Shown: piece by piece, positions 35,312 to 43,577 of the stretch | How the letters are laid out: the number at the start of each line of letters is the position of its first letter | How positions within the stretch are numbered: the first letter of the stretch is position 1 | From: Pseudomonas putida | GTDB taxonomy: Bacteria; Pseudomonadota; Gammaproteobacteria; Pseudomonadales; Pseudomonadaceae | Direction: 5' to 3' | Assembly (NCBI RefSeq): GCF_022627325.1 | Contig: NZ_JAETZZ010000003.1 | Span: 62,001-126,000 of the forward strand | DNA: 64,000 nucleotides | Program-made: the position numbers and the translations under genes | The notes under the pieces: model-generated | What the model saw: only the letters and a program-made list of their open reading frames with translations | Databases searched by the model: none | Told to the model about the DNA's origin: nothing

Positions 35312-36295
35312 TCAGGCGTTATGCAAGCGTATGAATTCCAAGCAGTTATAGGGTTCCAACGCCCATTGACGCACACCTTCAAGCACGTGCTCGTTGGCTT
35401 GCGCTCGCTTGCGCTGGCTGTCAGCACTGAAGTTCATGCCCGGTTGCTTGGCGTCGAACGCGGCCACTTCACGCAACGACGGCACCTCTCCCGGCATCAC
35501 GCCGAACACTGGGGCCAGGCGCCCCCAGATGGCCTCAGGCAGTTCACTGTAGTTGACGGCAATGCCGCCATGCTCCCGGCATAGCTGCAGGCCGGCCTTG
35601 AGGATCTCGCCCACTACCCGGCAGGTGTATTGCACCGTGTCCATGCCCTCGGCGCTGCCCAGCAAGGTGTCCAGCGCCGACGTGCCAAGCAGGCCCGGCA
35701 CCCGGTGCATGCCGGCCTGGCGCAACTGCGAGACCACGATCTCCAGCGGGTCGCGATAGAGGAAGATCCGCGGCACGTCGGGGTAAAGTTCGGCCAGCAA
35801 GGGCGCCTCGAACACGTTCCAGGCATCGAGCTTGATCACCAACCGGCGCTCCTCGCCTTGGCGCCGCTGGCCGTAGGCTGAAAGCAGTGCGCGCACGCCT
35901 TCGGCCTGCCAGTGCCTGGCGTCTGGGTCCTGCAGCGGTGCCCTGAGCAGGTTGTCCAACGGTGGCGGCTCGCTGAGCACGATGTTGTGCGCCTGGCTGG
36001 CCATCAGTTGTGCGATCAAGGTGGAGCCACAGCGCGAGGCATGGAACACCAGCACCGAAGGCGCCAGGCCTGGGCTGCTCTCCTGCCAGTCCAACAATGC
36101 TTGCAAGTTAGTGTTGCGGCGCAGGGCCTGGTTGAACGGCAGGCGCAAGGCCTGATCGACGTCGTCTCGGAAAAATGGCCTGGTCAGCGGCTGCTGGCCA
36201 AACCAGCACCAGTCCAGGCGCCACTCACCCTGCTCACGCCACAGGCGAATGGGCATCCAGCCGTGAAAACTGCCCGAGGCATTCAGATTCGCCAT
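35312..36295 (-). CDS. Sulfotransferase-like protein
   Basis: 327 aa. Start at MANLNASGSFHG, where GGAGCG is 7 nt upstream; a start 4 codons earlier is possible. A PAPS-type P-loop-like signature VLVFHASRCGSTLIAQLM (about residues 80-97), a 3'-phosphate-like motif PRIFLYRDPLEIVVSQLR (about 175-192), and a C-terminal LPEAIWGRLAPVFG segment fit the sulfotransferase fold. The gene overlaps the hydroxylase-like gene by 13 bp, indicating translational coupling. Sulfation of the exported protein or a surface glycan is inferred from context and the nearby cysC. Confidence 0.8.
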   Translation of the reverse strand: MANLNASGSFHGWMPIRLWREQGEWRLDWCWFGQQPLTRPFFRDDVDQALRLPFNQALRRNTNLQALLDWQESSPGLAPSVLVFHASRCGSTLIAQLMASQAHNIVLSEPPPLDNLLRAPLQDPDARHWQAEGVRALLSAYGQRRQGEERRLVIKLDAWNVFEAPLLAELYPDVPRIFLYRDPLEIVVSQLRQAGMHRVPGLLGTSALDTLLGSAEGMDTVQYTCRVVGEILKAGLQLCREHGGIAVNYSELPEAIWGRLAPVFGVMPGEVPSLREVAAFDAKQPGMNFSADSQRKRAQANEHVLEGVRQWALEPYNCLEFIRLHNA

Positions 36296-37083
36296 TGATC
36301 GCTCCATGCTTGCTTGCCTTGGCGCATGGCACTGAGCACCTCGGCTTCGGAAAACACCAGGCCCAGGGGTGCGCCGAGGGCGATGGCCGCTGCCACGAAG
36401 GCCCGTGGGTCCTCCAATACCTGCAGCTTGGCTGCCAGGGCAGGGTCATGCGCCACGTGCTCACGCAAGCGCTCGAATGCCTGCGCTGCCCGCCCCGGGC
36501 TCAAAGCCGGGGTCAGCGCCCGCCCTTGGTCGATCAACCCGAGCAGCCAAGTGTCGGGCAAGCAGTCGAGCACCAGGTGGACACGCTCACCGGGGCCGGG
36601 GTTGTGCACCCGATGCGCACGTGACAGGTCGACGAACCAGCACTCGCCCGCCTGCATGGGGACCTGCAGGCCGTCGACGATAAACTCAACAGCAGGTGGG
36701 CTCAGCAGTGGCACATGCAGGCGCAGGCAGCCGCCAGGGCGCCCCAGGTCTGGGTCGCGGTGCTCGTGAATCCGCGCGCCCTCCCCCAGGCGCAGCAGGC
36801 GTGCGGCCTGCAGTGTCGCGCGAAATGGCGCCAGCGCGGCCTGCCACGCCGTCTCCTGCTGCCACCAATCCAGCTTCACTGGCGCGCCGAGGCCGGGTGC
36901 CAGCGGCACCGGGGCATCCTCGGCACTGACCAGCGCCACACCGCTCCAGTCGCCCTCGTGATAACCACGGTTGAAATGCGCCTGCCAGGCCTCTGCCTGC
37001 ACCCGTGCCAGCGCCTGCAGCAAGGCCGGCAGGTCGATGGCAAGCGGCAGCCGGGAACATAGCGGCAACGAGACTTCGCTCAT
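36283..37083 (-). CDS. Aspartyl/asparaginyl beta-hydroxylase-like protein
   Basis: 266 aa from MSEVSLPLCSRLPLAID at 37083. A 2-oxoglutarate/Fe(II) dioxygenase jelly-roll of the Asp/Asn hydroxylase type. The HxD dyad is in GARIHEHRDPDLGRPGG (about 122-138), the distal His in VDLSRAHRVHNPGP (about 170-183) and Arg in CLRLHVPLLSPP. Members hydroxylate Asp/Asn in EGF-like or other proteins. About 75 C-terminal residues are extra. In an operon with a sulfotransferase and a giant exported protein, a post-translational modification role is plausible. Confidence 0.8.
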   Translation of the reverse strand: MSEVSLPLCSRLPLAIDLPALLQALARVQAEAWQAHFNRGYHEGDWSGVALVSAEDAPVPLAPGLGAPVKLDWWQQETAWQAALAPFRATLQAARLLRLGEGARIHEHRDPDLGRPGGCLRLHVPLLSPPAVEFIVDGLQVPMQAGECWFVDLSRAHRVHNPGPGERVHLVLDCLPDTWLLGLIDQGRALTPALSPGRAAQAFERLREHVAHDPALAAKLQVLEDPRAFVAAAIALGAPLGLVFSEAEVLSAMRQGKQAWSDQWRI

Positions 37084-37108
37084 GACTGCTCCTTGCGGTG
37101 AATTCGCC

Positions 37109-39202
37109 CTAGAAACCACTTTCGCGCACGCCCAAGGCCGCCAACCGGCGCCAGGCCGCGCCCAGCAGCGACTCGCGAGCGCCTTCGAGCACCACCACCC
37201 CACGCAACGGCTGGGCCACATCAGCCACCTCCACCCGCGGGCTCAGGCGCACCCCGTACTGCGCCTGCAGCGGCTGGGCACGTTGTTGCCCATCGCGGCG
37301 CACGGCCACCGGGCCATGCCGGTCAGACGCCAGCGCCTGCAGTTCCAGCGCGGCAACGCCGGTAGCGTCTACCTGCTCCACGCGCACGGGCAAGGCCGCC
37401 CGCGCCGGGTCATCGGCAATGAAGCGCCCTTCACTGCCAGCGGCCACGCGCCACAAATCGGCCTCGCCCAGGTAACCACGCAGGCGCACCCCCGGTTCGA
37501 CCACACGCCCCAGGGGCTGGCCGGTATTGACCCACTGCCCCGCCTGCAGGTCCCGAGGCATGTCGCGCCACACGCCCGCCGCCGGCGCGCGCAAGTGCAA
37601 GCGTTCACGCTGGGCAGCCAGGCCCCGGTACTCGGCCACTGCCTCGGCCAGTTGCTGCTCGAGCACCCCGGCATCGCTGGCAGTGGCGCTGCGCCCGGAC
37701 TGACGGCGCAACAGCAACTGCAGAATGTCTATTTCGCGGCGCACGATCTTCAGGCGCGAATCCAGGTCGGGCGATTCCAGCTCCAGCAGCAACTGCCCCT
37801 GGGCGACCGTCTGGCCATCGTGCACCTGCAACTGCTTCACCCGCGCCGCCACCGGCGCATGCAAGGCGCTCACCCGCGATGCCTCAAGCATCGCCGGCAC
37901 CTCCACGGCACCGCGCCAGGGCACGGCCAGCAGCGCCAACAGCAGCATCAACCCCAGGCCCAGCGCCAGCGTCTTGCGCGGCTGGGCCTGGTCACGGCGC
38001 AGCCACCACTGCTGCAGCTCTTTGAATACCGGCAAGCCGATGAACCACACCAGTTCCACCAGCATGAGGAAGATACCCAGCACCTTGAAGAACAGGTGAT
38101 ACACCGCCAGGGCGATACCAAAGAACAACAGTGCACGCCAGATCCAGGCGCCATAGCCCCAGATCAGCAGGCGCTTGCGCATCCGCGGTGGCCACGGCTC
38201 CGGCATCGTCTCGCCATAGCCGAACAACGCCTCACGCAGGCGCCACCGGCACAGGGCGAAGGCGCGTTGCTGCAGGTTTTCCACGCCTAACAGGTCACTG
38301 ACCAGAAAGTACCCGTCAAAGCGCATGAACGGGTTCAGGTTGACCAGCAAGGTGGTGATCCACGTGGCACTGGCCAGCATGAACGCTGCGGTGCGCAGCG
38401 GCCCATCGGGCAGCAGCGACCAGGCCAGCAGCGCCAACACCGCCAGCACCAGTTCAGCGAACACCCCACCTGCATCGATCAGCAGCCGTGAGCGCCGGTC
38501 GCTGACGCGCCAGGCATCGCTGACATCGGTGTAGAACATCGGCAGCAGCACCATGAACGCCAGCCCCATGCTCTGCACACGGCAGCCGGCGCGCTTGGCC
38601 ATGTAGGCATGGCCGAACTCGTGGCAAAGCTTGGCCAACGCCAGGGCCAGGCCAAAGGCGAGCATGCCGCCGAGGCTGAACAGGTGCGGGAACGTGGCGA
38701 TGAAGCGCGACCAGTCGCGAATCACCAGGAACAGGCCAAGCACCAGCAGCGCCGGCAGGCCAAAGCGCAGCAGCCAGCCACCGTGGCGTTCGAGCAGCGG
38801 CCAGGTACGGTTGAGAAAGGCATCCGGGCGCCACAGCGGGATGCGGAAGAACAGGTACTGGTGCAACGCTTTTTGCCACAGGCCCTGTTGGCTGGCGGCG
38901 GCCTTCACGGCATAACTCTGGCGCTGCTTGGGGTCGTTGGCGCTGAGCAGGTCGTGGTGGCCGAGAAACGCCAACAGGTCCTCCACCTCCTGGGCCTCCA
39001 GAGGCAGGCCCGGCTCGGCATTGGCAGCTGCCAGCACCCGTTGCGGCTCACCCAGCGGCCAGTGGCGAAGCAAGCGCACCGCGGCCGCGCCTAGCTTGAA
39101 ATAACGGCCGCGCAATGGGTCGGCCAAGGTCCATTGCGGGGCACCGTCAAACGCCGGTGCCGCAGGCGAGAGCTGCAGGTCCGCACGCAGCGCCGGCAAC
39201 AT
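37109..39202 (-). CDS. M50 metalloprotease fused to HlyD-type adaptor
   Basis: 697 aa inner-membrane protein. The N-terminus is a PqqD-like substrate-recognition-type region (about 1-100: FDGAPQWTLADPLRGRYFKL). Next is a site-2-protease (M50) membrane domain with HEFGHA at about residue 195, third-ligand motif NLNPFMRFDGYF near 290, and about 8 membrane segments. The C-terminal half is a HlyD/biotinyl-lipoyl adaptor (VSALHAPVAARVKQLQVHDG near 440 and RLHLRAPAAGVWRD near 530). Coupled to the upstream HlyD gene by a TAATG stop/start overlap. Similar fusions occur in ABC-less export clusters. Whether it cleaves the giant protein is unknown. Confidence 0.85.
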   Translation of the reverse strand: MLPALRADLQLSPAAPAFDGAPQWTLADPLRGRYFKLGAAAVRLLRHWPLGEPQRVLAAANAEPGLPLEAQEVEDLLAFLGHHDLLSANDPKQRQSYAVKAAASQQGLWQKALHQYLFFRIPLWRPDAFLNRTWPLLERHGGWLLRFGLPALLVLGLFLVIRDWSRFIATFPHLFSLGGMLAFGLALALAKLCHEFGHAYMAKRAGCRVQSMGLAFMVLLPMFYTDVSDAWRVSDRRSRLLIDAGGVFAELVLAVLALLAWSLLPDGPLRTAAFMLASATWITTLLVNLNPFMRFDGYFLVSDLLGVENLQQRAFALCRWRLREALFGYGETMPEPWPPRMRKRLLIWGYGAWIWRALLFFGIALAVYHLFFKVLGIFLMLVELVWFIGLPVFKELQQWWLRRDQAQPRKTLALGLGLMLLLALLAVPWRGAVEVPAMLEASRVSALHAPVAARVKQLQVHDGQTVAQGQLLLELESPDLDSRLKIVRREIDILQLLLRRQSGRSATASDAGVLEQQLAEAVAEYRGLAAQRERLHLRAPAAGVWRDMPRDLQAGQWVNTGQPLGRVVEPGVRLRGYLGEADLWRVAAGSEGRFIADDPARAALPVRVEQVDATGVAALELQALASDRHGPVAVRRDGQQRAQPLQAQYGVRLSPRVEVADVAQPLRGVVVLEGARESLLGAAWRRLAALGVRESGF

Positions 39203-40521
39203 TACAGGCCCAGCCCTTGGCGCAGGGCCGCCAGAGGCCGGCGCAGCAGGTAATAGGCCAACGGCGCGCGTTCGCCGTACAGTTTGGCAGTACCGCGCAG
39301 GCCGATGCGTGGTGAGGCCTCGACGAATGACGCATCCAGCCGGTAGGCAAGCTGCCCGGCGGCGGTGGTCTGGGCCTCGTAAGCGGCACGTTCGAGCTTC
39401 GCCACGTGCCGATGCAGGGGGTCGCTGTCGAGGAACAGCGCCACCTCGGCCCCCGGCTGCAGGGCGATGGCATCGCCGACCGGCAACTCCAGGCGCAGCT
39501 CGGCCTGCTCGGGGTCGGCCAGTTGCATCAGGCGCTCGCCGGTCTGCACCGGTTTGCCGGTCCAGCGCTCTACATCGGCGAACACCGCAATGCCGTCACG
39601 TTCGGCGCGGATTTCGCTGCGCGCCAGCAACTGGCGGGCATAGTCGAGCTCGGCGCGTTTCTGTTCGACGCGAGCGGCCAGCAGATCCAGGCGCGCGCTG
39701 GAGTCGGCATCGGTAAAGGCGCGCTGGGTACTGACCTTGAGTTCGGCCTCCGCCACACCCAAGGTGCGTGCGGCCACATCGGCCTGGGCCTTGAGGGCGG
39801 TGGCATCGAAGCGCACCAGCAAATCCCCGGCCGCCACACGCTGGTTGGGCTTGACCAGGAACTCAGCCACCACACCCTCCAGCGGCGCCGCCACCACCCA
39901 GCCGCCACGCGGCACCACCTCGGCCGGCGCCAGCACCGACTGGCGCACCGGCAGCAACAACACCAGCAGGGCGACCGCCAGCACGGCCAGCAAGCGCCGC
40001 CGCGGCCAGCGCAGGCGCCATGGGCGCACTGGGTTCAGGGCCTGCCAGGCATGCGCATAGGTTTCTCCCAGCTGCACCAGCAAAGCCTGCTCGGCGGCGT
40101 TGAACGCTTGCTCGCGGGCCAGCCACAAGCCGCCGAAGGCTTCACCCTTGCGGTCGTGCAACGGCAACCAGAAGGCTTGCCCTGCCGACAACGCCTGCCA
40201 GTCGGCGCGTATCTGGGCATCCAGCACGCTGGGGTCGACTTCACCGGCCTGCCCAGCGACACCGGCAGCCTGCAGCTTGCCAACGGCACGTTCGACAAAG
40301 GCCACGAACGGCGCATTGGCTTCCACCACGCTGATGCCGGTCAGCGCCTGCACCTTGCCGGCGATCAGTAACGCAGCATGGCGAAAAGCAAACATCGGCT
40401 GGCCGTCGTTGACCATGGCATAGGCCAACTGCTCGCTAGTGCTGGCCTGGCGCGCCTGGCGCTGGAGCCCCAGAAACAAGGCAAAGGCGCGCTCCGCCGT
40501 ACCATGGGCAGCGGCGGTCAT
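39202..40521 (-). CDS. HlyD-family protein with GAF-like N-terminus
   Basis: 439 aa. The N-terminal about 165 aa resembles a GAF domain (FRHAALLIAGKVQALTGISV, WLPLHDRKGEAFGGLWLARE). One membrane segment (RRRLLAVLAVALLVLLLPV, about 176-194) is followed by a periplasmic HlyD adaptor: lipoyl half-motif VVAAPLEGVVAEFLVKPNQR, a coiled-coil hairpin of about 70 aa, and a barrel (LRLELPVGDAIALQPGAEV). A sensor-like cytoplasmic domain on an adaptor is unusual. Overlaps its neighbours by 4 and 1 bp, so tightly coupled in the operon. Confidence 0.85.
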   Translation of the reverse strand: MTAAAHGTAERAFALFLGLQRQARQASTSEQLAYAMVNDGQPMFAFRHAALLIAGKVQALTGISVVEANAPFVAFVERAVGKLQAAGVAGQAGEVDPSVLDAQIRADWQALSAGQAFWLPLHDRKGEAFGGLWLAREQAFNAAEQALLVQLGETYAHAWQALNPVRPWRLRWPRRRLLAVLAVALLVLLLPVRQSVLAPAEVVPRGGWVVAAPLEGVVAEFLVKPNQRVAAGDLLVRFDATALKAQADVAARTLGVAEAELKVSTQRAFTDADSSARLDLLAARVEQKRAELDYARQLLARSEIRAERDGIAVFADVERWTGKPVQTGERLMQLADPEQAELRLELPVGDAIALQPGAEVALFLDSDPLHRHVAKLERAAYEAQTTAAGQLAYRLDASFVEASPRIGLRGTAKLYGERAPLAYYLLRRPLAALRQGLGL

Positions 40522-41309
40522 GGCTGCTGCGCAAAGTGGGCCGTACCGCTCATGCCCGCCAGCAAACCGTGGGTGTCGGTGGGCAGTTCGCCGATCAGCA
40601 GCAGCGTCTGGCTGCCTTCATCGATTCGCGCGCCCACACGCTTGACCGTGGCCCCCAACGGCTGGCCGGTTTCATCCGGGGTGAACTGAAAGCTTTGCCC
40701 GGGCTTGAGCCTAGCCAGCCAGCGCGAAGGCACCAGCAACTGGATTTCCAGCGAACGGTTGTCCACCACCTCCAGCAGCGGGGCGCCGTTGGCGACGCTT
40801 TCGTGGGGCTGGGCACGGCGCTGTACCACTCGCCCGTCGAACGGGGCGGTGACCACACAGCGTTTGACCTGCACCTGGTAGACCTGGGCTTCGGCCTGGG
40901 CCTGGGCTTGCTTGGCCTCAGCCAGCGACACCTCGAACTGCCCCACCGATTTCAGCGCGGCGAGTTGACGGTTGTGGTTAAGCTCTTCGCGGCTTGCGCG
41001 CACCGCCGCCTGGGCGGCATTGAGCTGGGCCTGGTAGGCCGAGCAGTCGAAGCGCGCCAGGGTGCTGCCCTTCTTGAAAGCCTCGCCATCGGCATACGGC
41101 ATCTCGACGATGCGCCCGGCCAGCTCACTGGCCAGCACTGCCTGATGACGCGCACGCAACACGCCACGAGCGCTTTGCTCGGCGCCTGCATCGCTGGCGC
41201 TCGGCGCATCCAGCAGCGGGTCGGCGGGCGCCTGCGCGGCCAGTGCCAATGGCAGGTGCAACATACTCAAGGCCAAAGCCAGTCGAATCCCACGACACAT
41301 GTTGCACAC
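40518..41309 (-). CDS. Periplasmic adaptor (HlyD/RND type)
   Basis: 263 aa, signal peptide at the start (LALALSMLHLPLALAAQ). Membrane-fusion-protein layout: lipoyl half ASELAGRIVEMPYADGEAF (near 62-80), alpha-hairpin (AYQAQLNAAQAAVRASREEL), second lipoyl half VVTAPFDGRVVQRRAQPHE, and beta-barrel. First gene of the minus-strand export operon and coupled by ATGA to the next. An inner-membrane pump is not encoded nearby. Confidence 0.87.
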   Translation of the reverse strand: MCNMCRGIRLALALSMLHLPLALAAQAPADPLLDAPSASDAGAEQSARGVLRARHQAVLASELAGRIVEMPYADGEAFKKGSTLARFDCSAYQAQLNAAQAAVRASREELNHNRQLAALKSVGQFEVSLAEAKQAQAQAEAQVYQVQVKRCVVTAPFDGRVVQRRAQPHESVANGAPLLEVVDNRSLEIQLLVPSRWLARLKPGQSFQFTPDETGQPLGATVKRVGARIDEGSQTLLLIGELPTDTHGLLAGMSGTAHFAQQP

Positions 41310-41427
41310 TCCCTTGCGAGCTGGATGAGCGGAGTGTACGAAAAAACTGATGGCACGGATATATCACACCGATGGAGCCCCCAGTGGCCGGTGGACCCGG
41401 CCACTGGGGCGGTGTGGAAGCCGTTGC

Positions 41428-42822
41428 TCAACCGAGCGAGCGCGCTCCGGCCAGTTGCCGCTGGTGCCCGCGCGTGGTGACGATGCCAAGGAAGGAAATG
41501 AAGATCGCCAGGCCCAAGGTCGAACTCACCTCCGCCCGATGCTCGGGCGTATACATCATCACCGCCAACGCCCCGGCAATGAAAATGATCACCGCCCAGG
41601 TCAGCCAAGGGAACAGCCACATACGGAACTTCAGTTCCGCGTTTTCACGCTCCAGGCGGCGGCGCATGCGCAGCTGGGAGATGGCGATGACCATGTACAC
41701 CAGCAGCGCAATCGCGCCAGAGCTGGCCAGCAGGAACTCGAACACGCCCTTGGGTGCGAAATAGTTGAGGATGGCGATGGCCGCGCCGATCAGGGTGCTA
41801 CCGAACACGGCAGCGCGTGGCACGCCGACCTTGGAGGTCTTGTTGAGGAAGGCCGGTGCATCACCGCGCTTGGCCAGCGAGTACATCATCCGCGAAGCGA
41901 TATAGATCGACGAGTTCATGCAACTGGTCACGGCCACCAGCACCACCAAATCGACCATGAAGGCGGCATTGGGGATGTTCATGATTTCCAGCGCACGCTG
42001 GTAAGAACCCACCACCGCAAGCTGCGGGTCGTTCCACGGCACGATCGAGATGATCACGAAGATCGACAGGATGTAGAAGGTGCTGATGCGCCAGATCACC
42101 GAGCGCGTGGCCTTGGCGATGTTGCGCGACGGGTCGCTGGATTCGGAGGCGGCAATGGTCACCGCTTCGGTGCCGATGAAGCTGAACATCACCGTGATGA
42201 ACGCACCGATCACGGCAGACCAGCCGTTGGGCGCAAAGCCGCCGTAGGCGCTCATCAAACCACTCAAGCCGCTGACTTCGCGGTTGGGCAACCAGCCCAT
42301 CAGGGCGGCAAAGCCCAAGCCGATGAAACAAAGGATGGCCGTGACTTTGAGAATGGCGAACCAGAACTCGAACTCACCGTACTTGGCCACGCTGAACAGG
42401 TTGGTGCACGCCAGCAGCAGCACGGACGCGAGGGCGAAGATCCAGCTGTCCACCTGGGGGAACCAGGCGTTGAGCACATGCCCGGCGGCCAGTGCTTCGA
42501 TCGGGATCACCAGCACCCAGAACCACCAGTACAGCCAGCCGATGGTGTAGCCGGCCCAGCGGCCGATGGCCTGGTCGGCATAGGTGGAGAACGAACCGGT
42601 ATCAGGATGCGCGACGGCCATTTCGCCGAGCATGCGCATGACCAGCACCACCAGGGTCCCGGCCACGAAGTAAGAAATAATGGTAGCTGGCCCGGCCGCC
42701 GCGATGGCGTGCCCGGAACCGACGAAAAGACCGGCACCGATGATGCCCGCGATGGACAGCATCGTTACATGACGTGGCTTGAAACCTTGAGCAAGGTTGC
42801 CATCAGTTCCCACGGTGTTCAT
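41428..42822 (-). CDS. gabP: Amino acid permease, GabP-like (APC family)
   Basis: 464 aa with about 12 membrane segments. APC-family signature near the start: HVTMLSIAGIIGAGLFVGSG (residues about 18-37), then EMAVAHPDTGSFSTYADQAIG (about 66-86). The closest remembered relative is the GABA permease GabP of pseudomonads; other substrates (proline, beta-alanine) cannot be excluded. Monocistronic. About 300 bp of upstream region (42823-43130) contains no gene. Confidence 0.85.
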   Translation of the reverse strand: MNTVGTDGNLAQGFKPRHVTMLSIAGIIGAGLFVGSGHAIAAAGPATIISYFVAGTLVVLVMRMLGEMAVAHPDTGSFSTYADQAIGRWAGYTIGWLYWWFWVLVIPIEALAAGHVLNAWFPQVDSWIFALASVLLLACTNLFSVAKYGEFEFWFAILKVTAILCFIGLGFAALMGWLPNREVSGLSGLMSAYGGFAPNGWSAVIGAFITVMFSFIGTEAVTIAASESSDPSRNIAKATRSVIWRISTFYILSIFVIISIVPWNDPQLAVVGSYQRALEIMNIPNAAFMVDLVVLVAVTSCMNSSIYIASRMMYSLAKRGDAPAFLNKTSKVGVPRAAVFGSTLIGAAIAILNYFAPKGVFEFLLASSGAIALLVYMVIAISQLRMRRRLERENAELKFRMWLFPWLTWAVIIFIAGALAVMMYTPEHRAEVSSTLGLAIFISFLGIVTTRGHQRQLAGARSLG

Positions 42823-43132
42823 TGATGTTGTTCTCTTTTTGCTGACACAAGGAAGGACGGGCAGGCGTAGGCGAAAATATCTCCTTTGGATTCAATGAGT
42901 CGACACCACTGTTGTTGATTTTTGGCGCGCATCACAGCGCTGGGCGTCAGTGCGGTTCGGGGTTCATTTAAGCCGCCTGAGGCTGCGGCAAATTACACGA
43001 GAACGCCCCGCAACTGTTCGATCACGACAGCGCTTTCCCCTAGGCGTCAGATGTCGTGAATGGCATGCCCAGACACGCCTGATGGCCATTTGAGGGTTTT
43101 GTTTTCCATCTGAATATGCGTAGCCGGCGCAC
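42823..43132. other. Promoter-side gap without genes
   Basis: 310 bp upstream of the permease gene. No ORF with codon character, REP, or obvious operator palindrome was seen; it presumably holds the permease promoter. Confidence 0.4.
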
Positions 43133-43160
43133 AAAAAAAAGGCCCCGGTCTCCCGGGGCC
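43133..43160 (-). terminator. Terminator downstream of truncated MFS gene
   Basis: On the minus strand GGCCCCGG-GAGA-CCGGGGCC followed by TTTTTTTTG, a strong rho-independent terminator 20 bp after the MFS fragment. Confidence 0.9.
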
Positions 43161-43180
43161 TCTGCTGCTCAGGCGTCTGC

Positions 43181-43519
43181 CTACGCCTGCCCCGTCCGTT
43201 CAAAGCGGCGGGCCAGCAACAGGTAAGCGAGGATCCCCAGCACGCCATGGGCGGCTACGAACCAGAGTGCGTTGTGGAAGGCGCCGGTGCTGGCCACCAC
43301 ATAGCCGATCACCAGCGGGGTGACGATGCCGGCAATGTTGCCGATGCCGTTGAACACGCCACCGCACAGGCCAACCATTTTCTTCGGCGCCACATCCGAC
43401 AACACCGCCCAGCCGACTGCCGCCAGGCCCTTGCCGAAGAACGCCAAGGTCATCAGGGCGATGACTGCCGCGTTACCCTCGACGTAATTGGCCGGCACCA
43501 GGGTGGTGGACAACGCCAT
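43181..43519 (-). pseudogene. C-terminal remnant of an MFS transporter
   Basis: Only 112 codons remain, equal to the last quarter of a hexuronate/glucarate-type MFS permease (about 4 membrane helices; VLSDVAPKKMVGLCGGVFNG and GNIAGIVTPLVIGYVVASTG are typical of TM10-11). The upstream sequence goes straight into a REP (43541-43570), with no remaining N-terminal three quarters. Probably a deletion at the REP. It keeps a strong terminator. It could be translated from the internal ATG but would not be a working transporter. Confidence 0.85.
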
Positions 43520-43540
43520 GCCTCGAAAGCAGTGGGGTCC

Positions 43541-43570
43541 TTGTGGGGCCGGCTTGCCGGCGATGGGGCC
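43541..43570. repeat. REP element at the MFS truncation
   Basis: TTGTGGGGCCGGCTTGCCGG followed by CGATGGGGCC lies between the transporter remnant and gudD. Confidence 0.85.
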
Positions 43571-43577
43571 CTGAGCC

